Positions 50,114 to 57,400 of a stretch of DNA of 57,400 nt are shown here, in pieces. The DNA comes from Pseudomonas sp. M47T1 (GTDB lineage Bacteria > Pseudomonadota > Gammaproteobacteria > Pseudomonadales > Pseudomonadaceae): the NCBI RefSeq assembly GCF_000263855.1, contig NZ_AJWX01000037.1, positions 1 through 57,400 on the forward strand, written 5' to 3'. The notes under the pieces were generated by a model that saw only the letters and a program-made list of their open reading frames with translations, was not told where the DNA came from and did not search any database. The number at the start of each line of letters is the position of its first letter. The first letter of the stretch is position 1. The position numbers and the translations under genes were made by a program.

Positions 50114-51403
50114 TCAGTTGGCCCAGCGTGCCTGCAAATGCTGGCGGGTCTGCGCCGGGGTAATCACATACAGGCCCAGGGCGGCGCACAGCACCGCAGC
50201 CACGCCGATGGCGTGAAGGGCGGTTTCAAACCCCTGGGCAATGTCACCATTGAACAGCATCACCAGCCGCCCGACGGCCCAGGGCGCGAGCATGCCCGAC
50301 AGGGTCATGCAGCCCACATGGATCGCCAGCATGGCGCCGCGCTGGTGCAGTGGTGAAATGTGCGAGGTGATGGTCATGCCGAAGGCAAACACGCCATTGA
50401 GCAGCACCCCGCCCAGCACGTAGCACACAAGCTTCATGGTCAGGCCCTGGGTCAGCGTGCCCAGCATGCAGAACGCCAGGCCTCCGAGGATGCAGCAGGC
50501 CATGGGCGGTAGCACCAGGCTGCGCTGCACGCTGGTGCCGCGCTTGAGCAAACGTTGCGAGAGCGCCGACAGCAGCAGGTTGATGACGATAATGCTCAAG
50601 GTGGCGGCAAACAGCACATAGCCCGCCTGCACGCTGCTCAGGCCCAGGCCCTTCTGCAGGTACACCGCTGACCAGCTGAACGATAGGGCGTTGGGCAGGT
50701 AGGCAAGGAAACACATCAACGAAATCCACACGAAGGTGCGGTTGAGCAGCAGGTGACGGTAGGGCACGACGGTGGTCGGCAGGGCAGGGCTGCCCTGCGC
50801 CATGCCGGCCTGGTTGCCGTCGGCGCCGAACAGCCACCAGGCCAGCATCCACACCAGGCTCAGGGCGGCCAATAGCAGGTAGGCCGAGCGCCAGCCAAAA
50901 TGAGCGATGATCAGGGGCAGGGCGATGGCCCCCAGCAGGCCGCCGAGCATGATCGACACTTGCAGCAAGGAGGCCGGCAGTACCTGGCGGTCGGCCGTGT
51001 ACCACTTGAAGCTGGCGTGCTGGGTAACCGCCGTGCCCGGGCCGCAGCCGGCGCCCAGTAGCAGACGGCTGGCGGTGAGGGCAGCAAGGCCGTTGGCAAA
51101 GGTCACCAGAAGCTGCGCGCTGGTCCACACCAGGGCCATCAGGGTGAGTATCCAGCGGGTGGGAAAGCGGTTGGCGAGGAAGCCCACCCCAATGCCGCTC
51201 AACGAATAGAGGAAAAAGAACGCGCTGCCGACAAAGCCGAACTCTTGCGCACTCAGGTGCAGTTCATCGATGATCTGTGGGCCGGCAAAGGCGAAGATGG
51301 TCTTGTCGAGCACGCTGATGACCATGACGGCCATCAGCAGGCCTATCACCAGGCGGCGGCGCGGGGCCGGGGTGGGTGATGGCGATGACGCGGGCTGACT
51401 CAT
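50114..51403 (-). CDS. MFS transporter (ACS-type anion/organic acid importer)
   Basis: A 429-residue major facilitator protein with 12 membrane segments. VMVISVLDKTIFAFAGPQII in helix 1 and GFVGSAFFFLYSLSGIGVGF in helix 2 match the anion:cation symporter (phthalate/hexuronate-type) group, and NRFPTRWILTLMALVWTSAQ the intervening motif. It probably imports an organic acid or amide that the DUF2817 enzyme downstream hydrolyses (inference). The start at 51403 follows AAGGACACCTC; a LysR gene lies 109 bases upstream. Confidence 0.88.
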   Translation of the reverse strand: MSQPASSPSPTPAPRRRLVIGLLMAVMVISVLDKTIFAFAGPQIIDELHLSAQEFGFVGSAFFFLYSLSGIGVGFLANRFPTRWILTLMALVWTSAQLLVTFANGLAALTASRLLLGAGCGPGTAVTQHASFKWYTADRQVLPASLLQVSIMLGGLLGAIALPLIIAHFGWRSAYLLLAALSLVWMLAWWLFGADGNQAGMAQGSPALPTTVVPYRHLLLNRTFVWISLMCFLAYLPNALSFSWSAVYLQKGLGLSSVQAGYVLFAATLSIIVINLLLSALSQRLLKRGTSVQRSLVLPPMACCILGGLAFCMLGTLTQGLTMKLVCYVLGGVLLNGVFAFGMTITSHISPLHQRGAMLAIHVGCMTLSGMLAPWAVGRLVMLFNGDIAQGFETALHAIGVAAVLCAALGLYVITPAQTRQHLQARWAN

Positions 51404-51512
51404 GAGGTGTCCTTGTCCGGTAGGCGGGCGATGGCGTCAGCATGCCCCAGGCCTGCGGCCGTGGATAATCACCTCTGCACATGCTTATCAGGCCTGGTTA
51501 TCAAGCACCGGT

Positions 51513-52418
51513 TCAGGCCACGGCGGCGTGCGGGCTGCGGTACACGTAGATCAGTTCGTCTGCCAGGGCCTTGGCTTCGCGAGTCATCAATTCCTGGTCG
51601 CGGCACACCAGGGAGATGTTCATCGACGGCACCGGTTCGGCGATGTTCAGCACCTGCAATCCGCCGACGAAATTCTGCGTGCGCTCAAGGATGCGCTCCG
51701 ACCAGTAGCTGACCGCGTCACTGGCCACCGCCATCTCGGAAAACAGCACCACGGAGGCGCATTCGATGACGTTTTCGGGCCAGGCGATGTCATTGTCCTC
51801 GAACATCACGTTCACTTTGGATTGTTCCAGCGAATCCTGCAGCAGCCAGTCCAGTTCGCGCAGTTGCGCAAGGGAGGTGGCGTCGGCCAGAGGGTGGCCT
51901 TTGCGTACGGCCAGCACGGCGGGTTGTTCGAACAGTTCCACCCAGTGGAAGCCATCGGTGCTGCGGGTGGGCGGCAACGAGGTGAGTGCCATGTCCAGCA
52001 AGCCCTCGCGCAAGCCCTCCATCAATTTGGAGGGGCGCAGTTCATGGATCTGAATATGCACCTTTGGGTAACGCTTGCGGTAACGGTTGAGGCTGTTGAC
52101 GAACTGGGCTCCCGGCGTCACCGGTGACACGCCGATCGACAATTTACCGTCCATTACGCCTTTCAGGGTGTCGATTTCTTCACGCGCGCGGCGCACTTCT
52201 TCGAGGATCAGCCGGGCACGGCGCACCAGGCGCTCGCCGTACTCGGTGGCGGTAATACCGCGGTTGGAGCGGATCAGCAGCGGAACGCCCAGTTCCGCTT
52301 CCAGTTCCTTGATGCCCTTGGACAGGGCCGGTTGAGAGATATGCAGCAGGCGCGAAGCCTCCTGAATGCTGCCGCTTTCGCAGATGGAAACCATGGCCCG
52401 CAGTTGATGCAACTTCAT
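51513..52418 (-). CDS. LysR-family transcriptional regulator
   Basis: A 301-residue LysR protein. The DNA-binding part is LHQLRAMVSICESGSIQEAS and QPALSKGIKELEAELGVPLL; the group resembles TdcA/CynR-type activators. The effector domain contains LSIGVSPVTPGAQFVNSL and LLDMALTSLPPTRSTDG. It lies directly upstream of the MFS and DUF2817 genes in the same orientation and probably controls them, the reverse of the usual divergent layout. The start ATG 52418 (MKLHQL) was chosen by homology; the upstream ATG two codons earlier is also possible. Confidence 0.9.
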   Translation of the reverse strand: MKLHQLRAMVSICESGSIQEASRLLHISQPALSKGIKELEAELGVPLLIRSNRGITATEYGERLVRRARLILEEVRRAREEIDTLKGVMDGKLSIGVSPVTPGAQFVNSLNRYRKRYPKVHIQIHELRPSKLMEGLREGLLDMALTSLPPTRSTDGFHWVELFEQPAVLAVRKGHPLADATSLAQLRELDWLLQDSLEQSKVNVMFEDNDIAWPENVIECASVVLFSEMAVASDAVSYWSERILERTQNFVGGLQVLNIAEPVPSMNISLVCRDQELMTREAKALADELIYVYRSPHAAVA

Positions 52419-52539
52419 GAGCACTCGCAGAACTTCAGAGATGTTCTTGAAATCAAAGCAAAATCCGGGCCTTTATTGCCGCGCTGCCACTGTCTGGTGT
52501 GAAGTTCTATATCGTAGCAGCTGGCGCCAGGCTGCAGCG

Positions 52540-53901
52540 TCAGCGAATACCCGTCACGCGCAGCGCCGATGGGGTGAAGTCCTTGCTGCTCATGGGCACG
52601 TTGAAGGTGTAGCTGTTCTTCTCTTCGTTGTGCAGCGAATTCACCGCGTAGCGCCCCGAGATCAGGTCGTAGTGCACTTCAGCGGCGAATATCGGCACTT
52701 TCACGTCGTAGAAGAACGTGGCGTGGCCTTCCGACACGCGCCACAGCGCGCCGTGGCCGTCGTAGGCTTCGGTTTCGGCGCCTTGCCAGCTGTCTTCGTC
52801 GATGTACACGTCACGTCGCGAGTAGATGTGGCGTTCGCCCGGCTTCAACGTGGCCGTCAGGTGCCACACCCGGTGCAGCTCGTAGCGGGTCAGGTCCTGG
52901 TTGATATGGCCCGGCTTGATGATGTCGGTGTACTTGAGTGTTGGCGATTCCAGGCGGTAGCTGTTGTACGGAATGTACAGCTCCTGCTTGCCCACCAGCT
53001 TCCAGTCAAAGCGGTCGGGGGCGCCGTTGAACAGGTCGAAGTCGTCAAAGGTGCGCAGGCCTTCGGCCGCTGGGCTGTCGTAGGCGATTTGCGGGGCGCG
53101 GCGCACCCGGCGCTGGCCGGCGTTGTATTGCCAGGCCTCGCGGGGCTCTTTCACCTGGTCCACGGTCTCGTGCACCAGCAGCACGCCACCGGCCATGCGC
53201 GCCGGCGAGAGGAACTCCTCACGGTAGTAGCTGAGGATATTGTCCTGCGACTTGGGATCGAAATCGCTCATGCCGGTGGGGTAGGCCAGCTCTTGCTTGA
53301 GCACGTTGGGGGTGAAGTCACCATTGGTCTGTGGCGAAGCTTGCATCACGATGCGCTTGAGGGTGTCGCCGCGGTAGCGGCCAATCAGGTCCCAGATCAC
53401 CTCCAGGCCATCCTTGGGAATGGGAAAGGGGATGCCGCCGGCGTGGTAATGCTCCAGGCCGTTGCCGCCCGCCACCAGTTGCGTTTCCAGCGCATTCTGG
53501 CGAGTGGCCGCCAGGCTCTTGTCCGGCAGGCTCACCGTGCGATGGCTGGGGAAGACCGGAATGCGGTAGGTGTCCGGGTAGCGGGCGAACAACGCCAGTT
53601 GCCCAGCCGTGAGCTTGTCCTTGTACTGCGCTGCGGTGGCGGCGGTGATCACGAACAAGGGTTTTTCATTGGCGAAAGGGTCGGGCAGGAAACCATCGGC
53701 GTTGGCCTTGCCGGTGCTGGCGGGCAGGCCACCGGTCCAGGCCGGAATGCTGCCGTCAGCGTTGGCGGATTTTTGTGCGCCCACCGGCGTCAGGTCGGCG
53801 CCCAGGCGCGCGGCCTGGTCGGCGGGCACGGCCGCGTGCACCTGGCTGGCCAGCACGCACAGGGTAAAGCCGCCGATCTTGAGCAAATGCAGGTGTTTCA
53901 T
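52540..53901 (-). CDS. DUF1329 periplasmic protein (LolA/LolB-like fold)
   Basis: A 453-residue DUF1329 protein with a signal peptide (LKIGGFTLCVLASQVHAA). The N-terminal signature AARLGADLTPVGAQKSANAD leads into GSIPAWTGGLP, which is highly typical. Later regions include GIPFPIPKDGLEVIWDL, EPREAWQYNAGQRRVRRAPQ and YSRRDVYIDEDSWQ. The family is predicted to share the half-barrel fold of lipid carriers such as LolA and LolB, so transport of a hydrophobic ligand across the periplasm is a plausible role. It follows the DUF1302 gene by 16 bases on the same strand. The start has GAGGTACATC just upstream. Confidence 0.88.
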   Translation of the reverse strand: MKHLHLLKIGGFTLCVLASQVHAAVPADQAARLGADLTPVGAQKSANADGSIPAWTGGLPASTGKANADGFLPDPFANEKPLFVITAATAAQYKDKLTAGQLALFARYPDTYRIPVFPSHRTVSLPDKSLAATRQNALETQLVAGGNGLEHYHAGGIPFPIPKDGLEVIWDLIGRYRGDTLKRIVMQASPQTNGDFTPNVLKQELAYPTGMSDFDPKSQDNILSYYREEFLSPARMAGGVLLVHETVDQVKEPREAWQYNAGQRRVRRAPQIAYDSPAAEGLRTFDDFDLFNGAPDRFDWKLVGKQELYIPYNSYRLESPTLKYTDIIKPGHINQDLTRYELHRVWHLTATLKPGERHIYSRRDVYIDEDSWQGAETEAYDGHGALWRVSEGHATFFYDVKVPIFAAEVHYDLISGRYAVNSLHNEEKNSYTFNVPMSSKDFTPSALRVTGIR

Positions 53902-53917
53902 GATGTACCTCACAGGC

Positions 53918-55747
53918 TTAAAAACTGACGCCGACGCTCAGGGCGACGAAATCACGGTCGGTGGTGGTGTTGTAATCGCCGCCAAAGAAATTGGTGTAAC
54001 TGAGGCTGGCGGTGTATTTGGTCAGGTAGTCGGCATCCACGCCCACGCTGATGGCCTTGCTGCCTTCGGTGAAGGTCGGGCCGTTGCCGTGCACGTCATG
54101 GGAAAAGGTGACGTTGGGCTTGAGGTTGACCCCGGCGAACACGTCGTTGTATTCCTCCACGGCGCGCAGGCGGTAGCCCCAGGAAATGGGCGTGTAGTAG
54201 CCCTTGCTACTGCATTCGCTGGGGTTGGATGAGTTCAGCGCCTTGCAGATCTCATTGCCCGACAGGCCGCCCAGCAACAGCGCGGTGCCGGCGTCGGCCA
54301 GCTCGCCATTGCCGTATACGCTGCTGCGGCCAAAGCGCAGGTCCGAGCCGTCGGTGGCGCCCAAGCCGCTGATGTAGCCCATGCCCACTTCCCCCACCAG
54401 GCTCAGGCGGTCGCCGCCCAGCACATGGTCGAAGGTGCGCACGGCGGTGGTCTGCGCCTGGGTGTAGGGCATGCGCTTGTAGCCCTGGATGGTCGAGCCA
54501 TAGGTAGAGCTGGCCCAGCCGGTGCTGAAAATCGGCAGGCCGGCGTTGACCAGCGGGTTGGTGGCCGCCGAACCCAGCACTGCGGCGTTGGACACATCGC
54601 TGGCGTTGAGCGACATGGGCATGTTTGGCCGGTAGCTGATCTCCCCCGACAGCGCCGTGGCGCCGACGTTGGTGGCAAAACTGATGCCGTACAGGCGGAT
54701 GTCCTCGGGGTAGGTCAGGTAGTAGCGCGCGGTACTCACGCCGCCCTGACCCGACAGGCCGCCTACCGGGTCGGCCAGCGCACCCTTGCCGACCGTCCAG
54801 TTGATCTCCGGGTTGCGCGCGTGATAGTTCATCGCGTAGAAGCCGAACTCGGTGTCGTTGAGCTCCGGCACAGTCCAGTGCATCGATACGCCGAACTGGC
54901 CGCTGTTGCGCGCATCGTTATCGCTCAGGCGCGGCACGTAGCCGTAACTGCTGCTGTCGCGGTCGAAGTCGGTGCCGTTGATGGTCATGCCCTGGGTACA
55001 GCCTTTGGCAGCCACGTCGCTGCCGAAGAAGGTGCCGCAGTTATCCAGTTCGGTCTTTTGCCAGGTCAGCTGGTAGAAGGCTTCCACGGACAGGTTGTCG
55101 CTGACGCCCTGGCTGACGTACAGCATGTTCACCGGGATCAGCCCTTCCTTCACCTCGGAACCGGGGCGGCGCAGGGCCGACACGTCCACCGGGTTGATGG
55201 TATTGATGGAGTTGCCGATGAAGGTGCTTTCGCCCCAACTCACCACCTGTTTGCCGGCGCGCACGCTGCCGGGCAGGTTGGCGATGGTGTAGTTGTGGTA
55301 GACGAAAGCGTCGAGGATTTCCGCGCCCTGGCCCTTGGCGGCGGTGTCGCGGCCGCTGTCGTCGATGTCGTAGAGGTGCGTGTTGCCGTGTTCGATGGCG
55401 TAGTCGTACCAGTACTTGGCGCGAATGAACACGCCAGTGTCCTCGTACTTGAGTTGCAGGTCATGCACGCCCTTGAAGATCTCCGAGAAGGCTTGGCCCT
55501 TCTTGAAGTTCAGGCGCCCGTCATCGCTGGTGCGGGTGGCGGCATGGCCGCCGTTGGCGGTGCCGATGAACTGCTTGTCGGGGTTGGCGGTGCCGAAGCT
55601 GGCGCCCACCGACAGCGTTGAATCCAGGTGACCCTCTACTTCGCCGACGTTGAACTCCACGGCCAGTGCCGGTGCGCTGCCGGCAAGGGCGACGGCGACA
55701 GCCAGGCCGTGGGGCCACAGGGTCCCCAGGCGTTTAAGTGTGTTCAC
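53918..55747 (-). CDS. DUF1302 outer-membrane beta-barrel protein
   Basis: A 609-residue DUF1302 protein. It begins with a signal peptide (MNTLKRLGTLWPHGLAVAVA, ending SAPALA), then VEFNVGEVEGHLDSTLSVGA, a conserved first strand, and GKQVVSWGESTFIGNSINTI, the most conserved motif of the family. Alternating hydrophobic strands continue to a C-terminal VALSVGVSF ending in Phe, the outer-membrane assembly signal. It is likely a barrel pore. The start is GTG at 55747, because GGGGGAGAG sits 8 bases upstream; an ATG at 55771 has no such site. It is paired with DUF1329 in a two-gene unit. Confidence 0.88.
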   Translation of the reverse strand: MNTLKRLGTLWPHGLAVAVALAGSAPALAVEFNVGEVEGHLDSTLSVGASFGTANPDKQFIGTANGGHAATRTSDDGRLNFKKGQAFSEIFKGVHDLQLKYEDTGVFIRAKYWYDYAIEHGNTHLYDIDDSGRDTAAKGQGAEILDAFVYHNYTIANLPGSVRAGKQVVSWGESTFIGNSINTINPVDVSALRRPGSEVKEGLIPVNMLYVSQGVSDNLSVEAFYQLTWQKTELDNCGTFFGSDVAAKGCTQGMTINGTDFDRDSSSYGYVPRLSDNDARNSGQFGVSMHWTVPELNDTEFGFYAMNYHARNPEINWTVGKGALADPVGGLSGQGGVSTARYYLTYPEDIRLYGISFATNVGATALSGEISYRPNMPMSLNASDVSNAAVLGSAATNPLVNAGLPIFSTGWASSTYGSTIQGYKRMPYTQAQTTAVRTFDHVLGGDRLSLVGEVGMGYISGLGATDGSDLRFGRSSVYGNGELADAGTALLLGGLSGNEICKALNSSNPSECSSKGYYTPISWGYRLRAVEEYNDVFAGVNLKPNVTFSHDVHGNGPTFTEGSKAISVGVDADYLTKYTASLSYTNFFGGDYNTTTDRDFVALSVGVSF

Positions 55748-56072
55748 GGTGCTCTCCCCCAAAACCTGCATGTCTAAGACGCGGGGTCGACGCCCCGCTG
55801 GCTGCTGGTAACACCACCTGTGCTCCAGGTAGGCCGCATGGTAGGGAGCGCGTGGCGTTCTGCCTTCCAGCAAATTCTTATGCCTATAGCCAAAGGTGAA
55901 GTGCGCTTGGCACATGGCCTCATTGCGGGGCGGCGTGCCTTGTTGCAGGGCGGGGTATTCCCGGTGGGTATAGCCATGAAAATCAGCGAGAGGGCAGGGC
56001 CGGCCGGGCTCCCTAGAATGGCCCCGGGTCCGCGCCCTGGGGCGACGGCAACAAGAAAACGGAGCGTGTGCG
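55748..56072. other. Divergent control region between DUF1302 and the YCF48-like gene
   Basis: Some 325 bases without a gene. The left edge holds the DUF1302 ribosome binding site. No strong sigma-70 or sigma-54 promoter or palindrome is evident. Both halves of the envelope system are read away from here, so it is the likely site of joint control. Confidence 0.4.
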
Positions 56073-57053
56073 GTGGCTAGGCAGTGGTTTACGGTGTGCA
56101 CGATGGCGCTGGTGATGGAGCTGGTAATAACAGGTGCCGCGCAGGCGGGGGCGGTGGCGCCGGCTAAGGCAGTCTCGGGGCTGTTGACCGATATCGCCAG
56201 CGCCGGGGCACGGCAGGTGGCGGTGGGCGAGCGGGGGCATGTGCTGTTGTCCGACGATCAGGGCCGCACCTGGGCCCAGGCGCCGGTGCCCAGCCAGCAA
56301 TTGCTCACGGCGGTGTATTTCGTCGACGCCCGGCATGGCTGGGCTGTGGGCCATGACACACAGATCCTCGCCACCGTCGACGCGGGCGCCACCTGGACCC
56401 GGCAGTTCCAGGACCCGGCGCGCCAGGCGCCGTTGCTGAGTGTGCATTTTCTCGATGCCGAGCACGGTTTTGCCGTGGGGGCCTATGGCGCGGTGCTGAG
56501 CACCGAGGACGGTGGCCAGCATTGGCAGGACGTCAGCCAGCGGCTGGACAACCCTGATCAGTTGCACCTCAACGCCATTATCGCGGTCAAGGATGCGGGC
56601 CTGTTGATCGTGGGCGAGCAGGGCGTGATCTTTCGTTCCGCCGATGCCGGCTTGACCTGGCAGCGTGTGCAGGGCCCTTACGAGGGCTCGCTGTTTGGCG
56701 CGGTGGCCACCGCTCAGGCGCGCACCTTGCTGATGTTCGGCCTGCGCGGCCATGTGTTTCGCTCCAGCGACTTCGGCGACAGCTGGCACGCCATTGCCGT
56801 GCAGGGCGAACGCGGCCCCCTGGACACTGGCCTGGCCAGCGCCCGCCTGCTGGACGACGGCGCGTTGGTACTGGTGGGCGAGGGCGGCACGGTACTGCGC
56901 AGCGTTGACGATGGTTTGAGCTTCAGCCGCGTGACCCGCCCTGATCGCCAGGCGTTGGCGGGCGCCATCGCAGTCAGCGACGGCTTGCTGCTGGTGGGCG
57001 AGAACGGCGTGCACCACACAGACAACAGCGGCAACGAGGGGCAGCAACCATGA
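56073..57053 (+). CDS. YCF48/HCF136-like beta-propeller protein, exported
   Basis: A 326-residue protein with an N-terminal hydrophobic signal (ALVMELVITGAAQA) and repeated BNR/Asp-box units: DDQGRTWAQ, DAGATWTR, DGGQHWQD, DAGLTWQR, DFGDSWHA and DDGLSFSR. Each follows a VAVGERGHVLLS- or VGEQGVIFRS-type strand, as in the YCF48 propeller (photosystem II assembly factor HCF136 in plants). In proteobacteria such propellers commonly precede RND transporters of the MMPL group and are thought to be periplasmic partners. GTG at 56073 has GGAG 8 bases upstream. Its stop overlaps the transporter start as ATGA. Confidence 0.88.
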   Translation: MARQWFTVCTMALVMELVITGAAQAGAVAPAKAVSGLLTDIASAGARQVAVGERGHVLLSDDQGRTWAQAPVPSQQLLTAVYFVDARHGWAVGHDTQILATVDAGATWTRQFQDPARQAPLLSVHFLDAEHGFAVGAYGAVLSTEDGGQHWQDVSQRLDNPDQLHLNAIIAVKDAGLLIVGEQGVIFRSADAGLTWQRVQGPYEGSLFGAVATAQARTLLMFGLRGHVFRSSDFGDSWHAIAVQGERGPLDTGLASARLLDDGALVLVGEGGTVLRSVDDGLSFSRVTRPDRQALAGAIAVSDGLLLVGENGVHHTDNSGNEGQQP

Positions 57054-57400
57054 GCATCCAGCAAAAATTCCCGGTACCTCAAGGCACGCTCCTTGAACGC
57101 CTGATCTTCAACCACCGCCCCGCCGTGATCATCCTTTGCCTGCTGGTGAGTATTTTCCTGTTCTGGCAGGCCACCTTGATTCGTCCCTCCACCCGCTTTG
57201 AAAAGATGATCCCGCTCAAGCACCCGTTCATCGAGCGCATGATCGAGCACCGCAATGACCTCGCCAACCTGGGCAACACCGTGCGCATCTCGGTGGAGGC
57301 GGTGAACGGTGACATCTTCAACAAGGACTACATGGAGACCCTGCGCCAGATCAACGACGAGGCCTTCTACATTCCCGGCGTCGACCGCTCGGGCATGAAG
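57050..57400 (+). CDS. RND/MMPL-family transporter, N-terminal part (runs off right edge)
   Basis: The first 117 codons of a large transporter; the frame is open at the window edge. The first membrane segment is RPAVIILCLLVSIFLFWQAT, followed by LIRPSTRFEKMIPLKHPFIE, MIEHRNDLANLGNTVRISVE and MRRTLRQIN-like METLRQINDEAFYIPGVDR, the start of the first periplasmic porter domain. This pattern matches MMPL/HpnN-type RND exporters that move lipids or other hydrophobic molecules. ATG at 57050 overlaps the YCF48-like stop, so the two are translationally coupled. Confidence 0.88.
   Translation, partial: MSIQQKFPVPQGTLLERLIFNHRPAVIILCLLVSIFLFWQATLIRPSTRFEKMIPLKHPFIERMIEHRNDLANLGNTVRISVEAVNGDIFNKDYMETLRQINDEAFYIPGVDRSGMK

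Overview
This 57.4 kb window is high-GC DNA (roughly 60-65% by eye) and reads as chromosome of a Pseudomonas-like gammaproteobacterium. The basis is gene content and style: a LapF/BapA-type adhesin start, a three-domain LigD with Ku, a SiaABCD-type signalling operon, a YdiJ-type D-2-hydroxyglutarate dehydrogenase, a ProP ortholog, many LysR regulators, Pseudomonas-style REP inverted repeats and strong GGAG-type ribosome binding sites. I saw no rRNA, tRNA, CRISPR array, complete insertion sequence or prophage. Species cannot be fixed from the sequence alone.

Layout, left to right. 1-5173 (-): N-terminal part of a giant Ig-repeat surface adhesin that runs off the left edge. 5613-8076: an NCS1 nucleobase/hydantoin-type permease and an Asp/Glu/hydantoin racemase-family protein, with a sigma-54-like promoter and two perfect TTGTATACAA palindromes upstream. 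8269-13578: DNA repair block with Ku, LigD, DUF72 and exonuclease III. 13706-21288 (-): five-gene import operon made of a TonB receptor, a lipoprotein solute-binding protein, two permeases and a double ATPase. 21709-25391: aldo/keto reductase, LysR, SnoaL-like protein and a 2-hydroxyacid dehydrogenase. 25466-28419: a sia-type c-di-GMP switch (phosphatase, kinase, switch protein, diguanylate cyclase). 28556: a small lipoprotein. 29284-31654: carboxy(nor)spermidine decarboxylase and dehydrogenase. 31774-36130: DUF2252, an MFS/LysR divergent pair and another LysR. 36283-39312: YdiJ. 39390-42376: small enzymes plus two gene remnants, a YCII C-terminus and a hybrid histidine kinase with its middle deleted. 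42588-47338: GAF-EAL protein, orphan ParA, orphan solute-binding protein and ProP. 47820-52418: 2-hydroxyacid dehydrogenase, a DUF2817 M14-like peptidase, MFS and LysR. 52540-57400: DUF1329/DUF1302 facing a YCF48-like protein and an RND/MMPL transporter that runs off the right edge.

Three themes join the genes. Surface life and c-di-GMP: adhesin, sia operon, GAF-EAL protein, and polyamine synthesis, which is linked to biofilm in other bacteria. Envelope transport of unknown cargo: the TonB-ABC operon, and the DUF1302/DUF1329/YCF48/RND set, which I consider the best candidate for a poorly described system (inner-membrane RND pump, periplasmic LolA/B-like carrier, outer-membrane barrel, periplasmic propeller). 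Genome upkeep: the Ku/LigD end-joining block.

Intergenic DNA is shaped by a dispersed repeat family with a conserved GGCCCGC-loop-GCGGGCC hairpin and an end signature GTAGCAGCAACTGTCTTG. Both gene remnants lie beside copies or end signatures of this family. The long open frames opposite the adhesin, ligD, ydiJ and others are GC-rich shadows and are not annotated.
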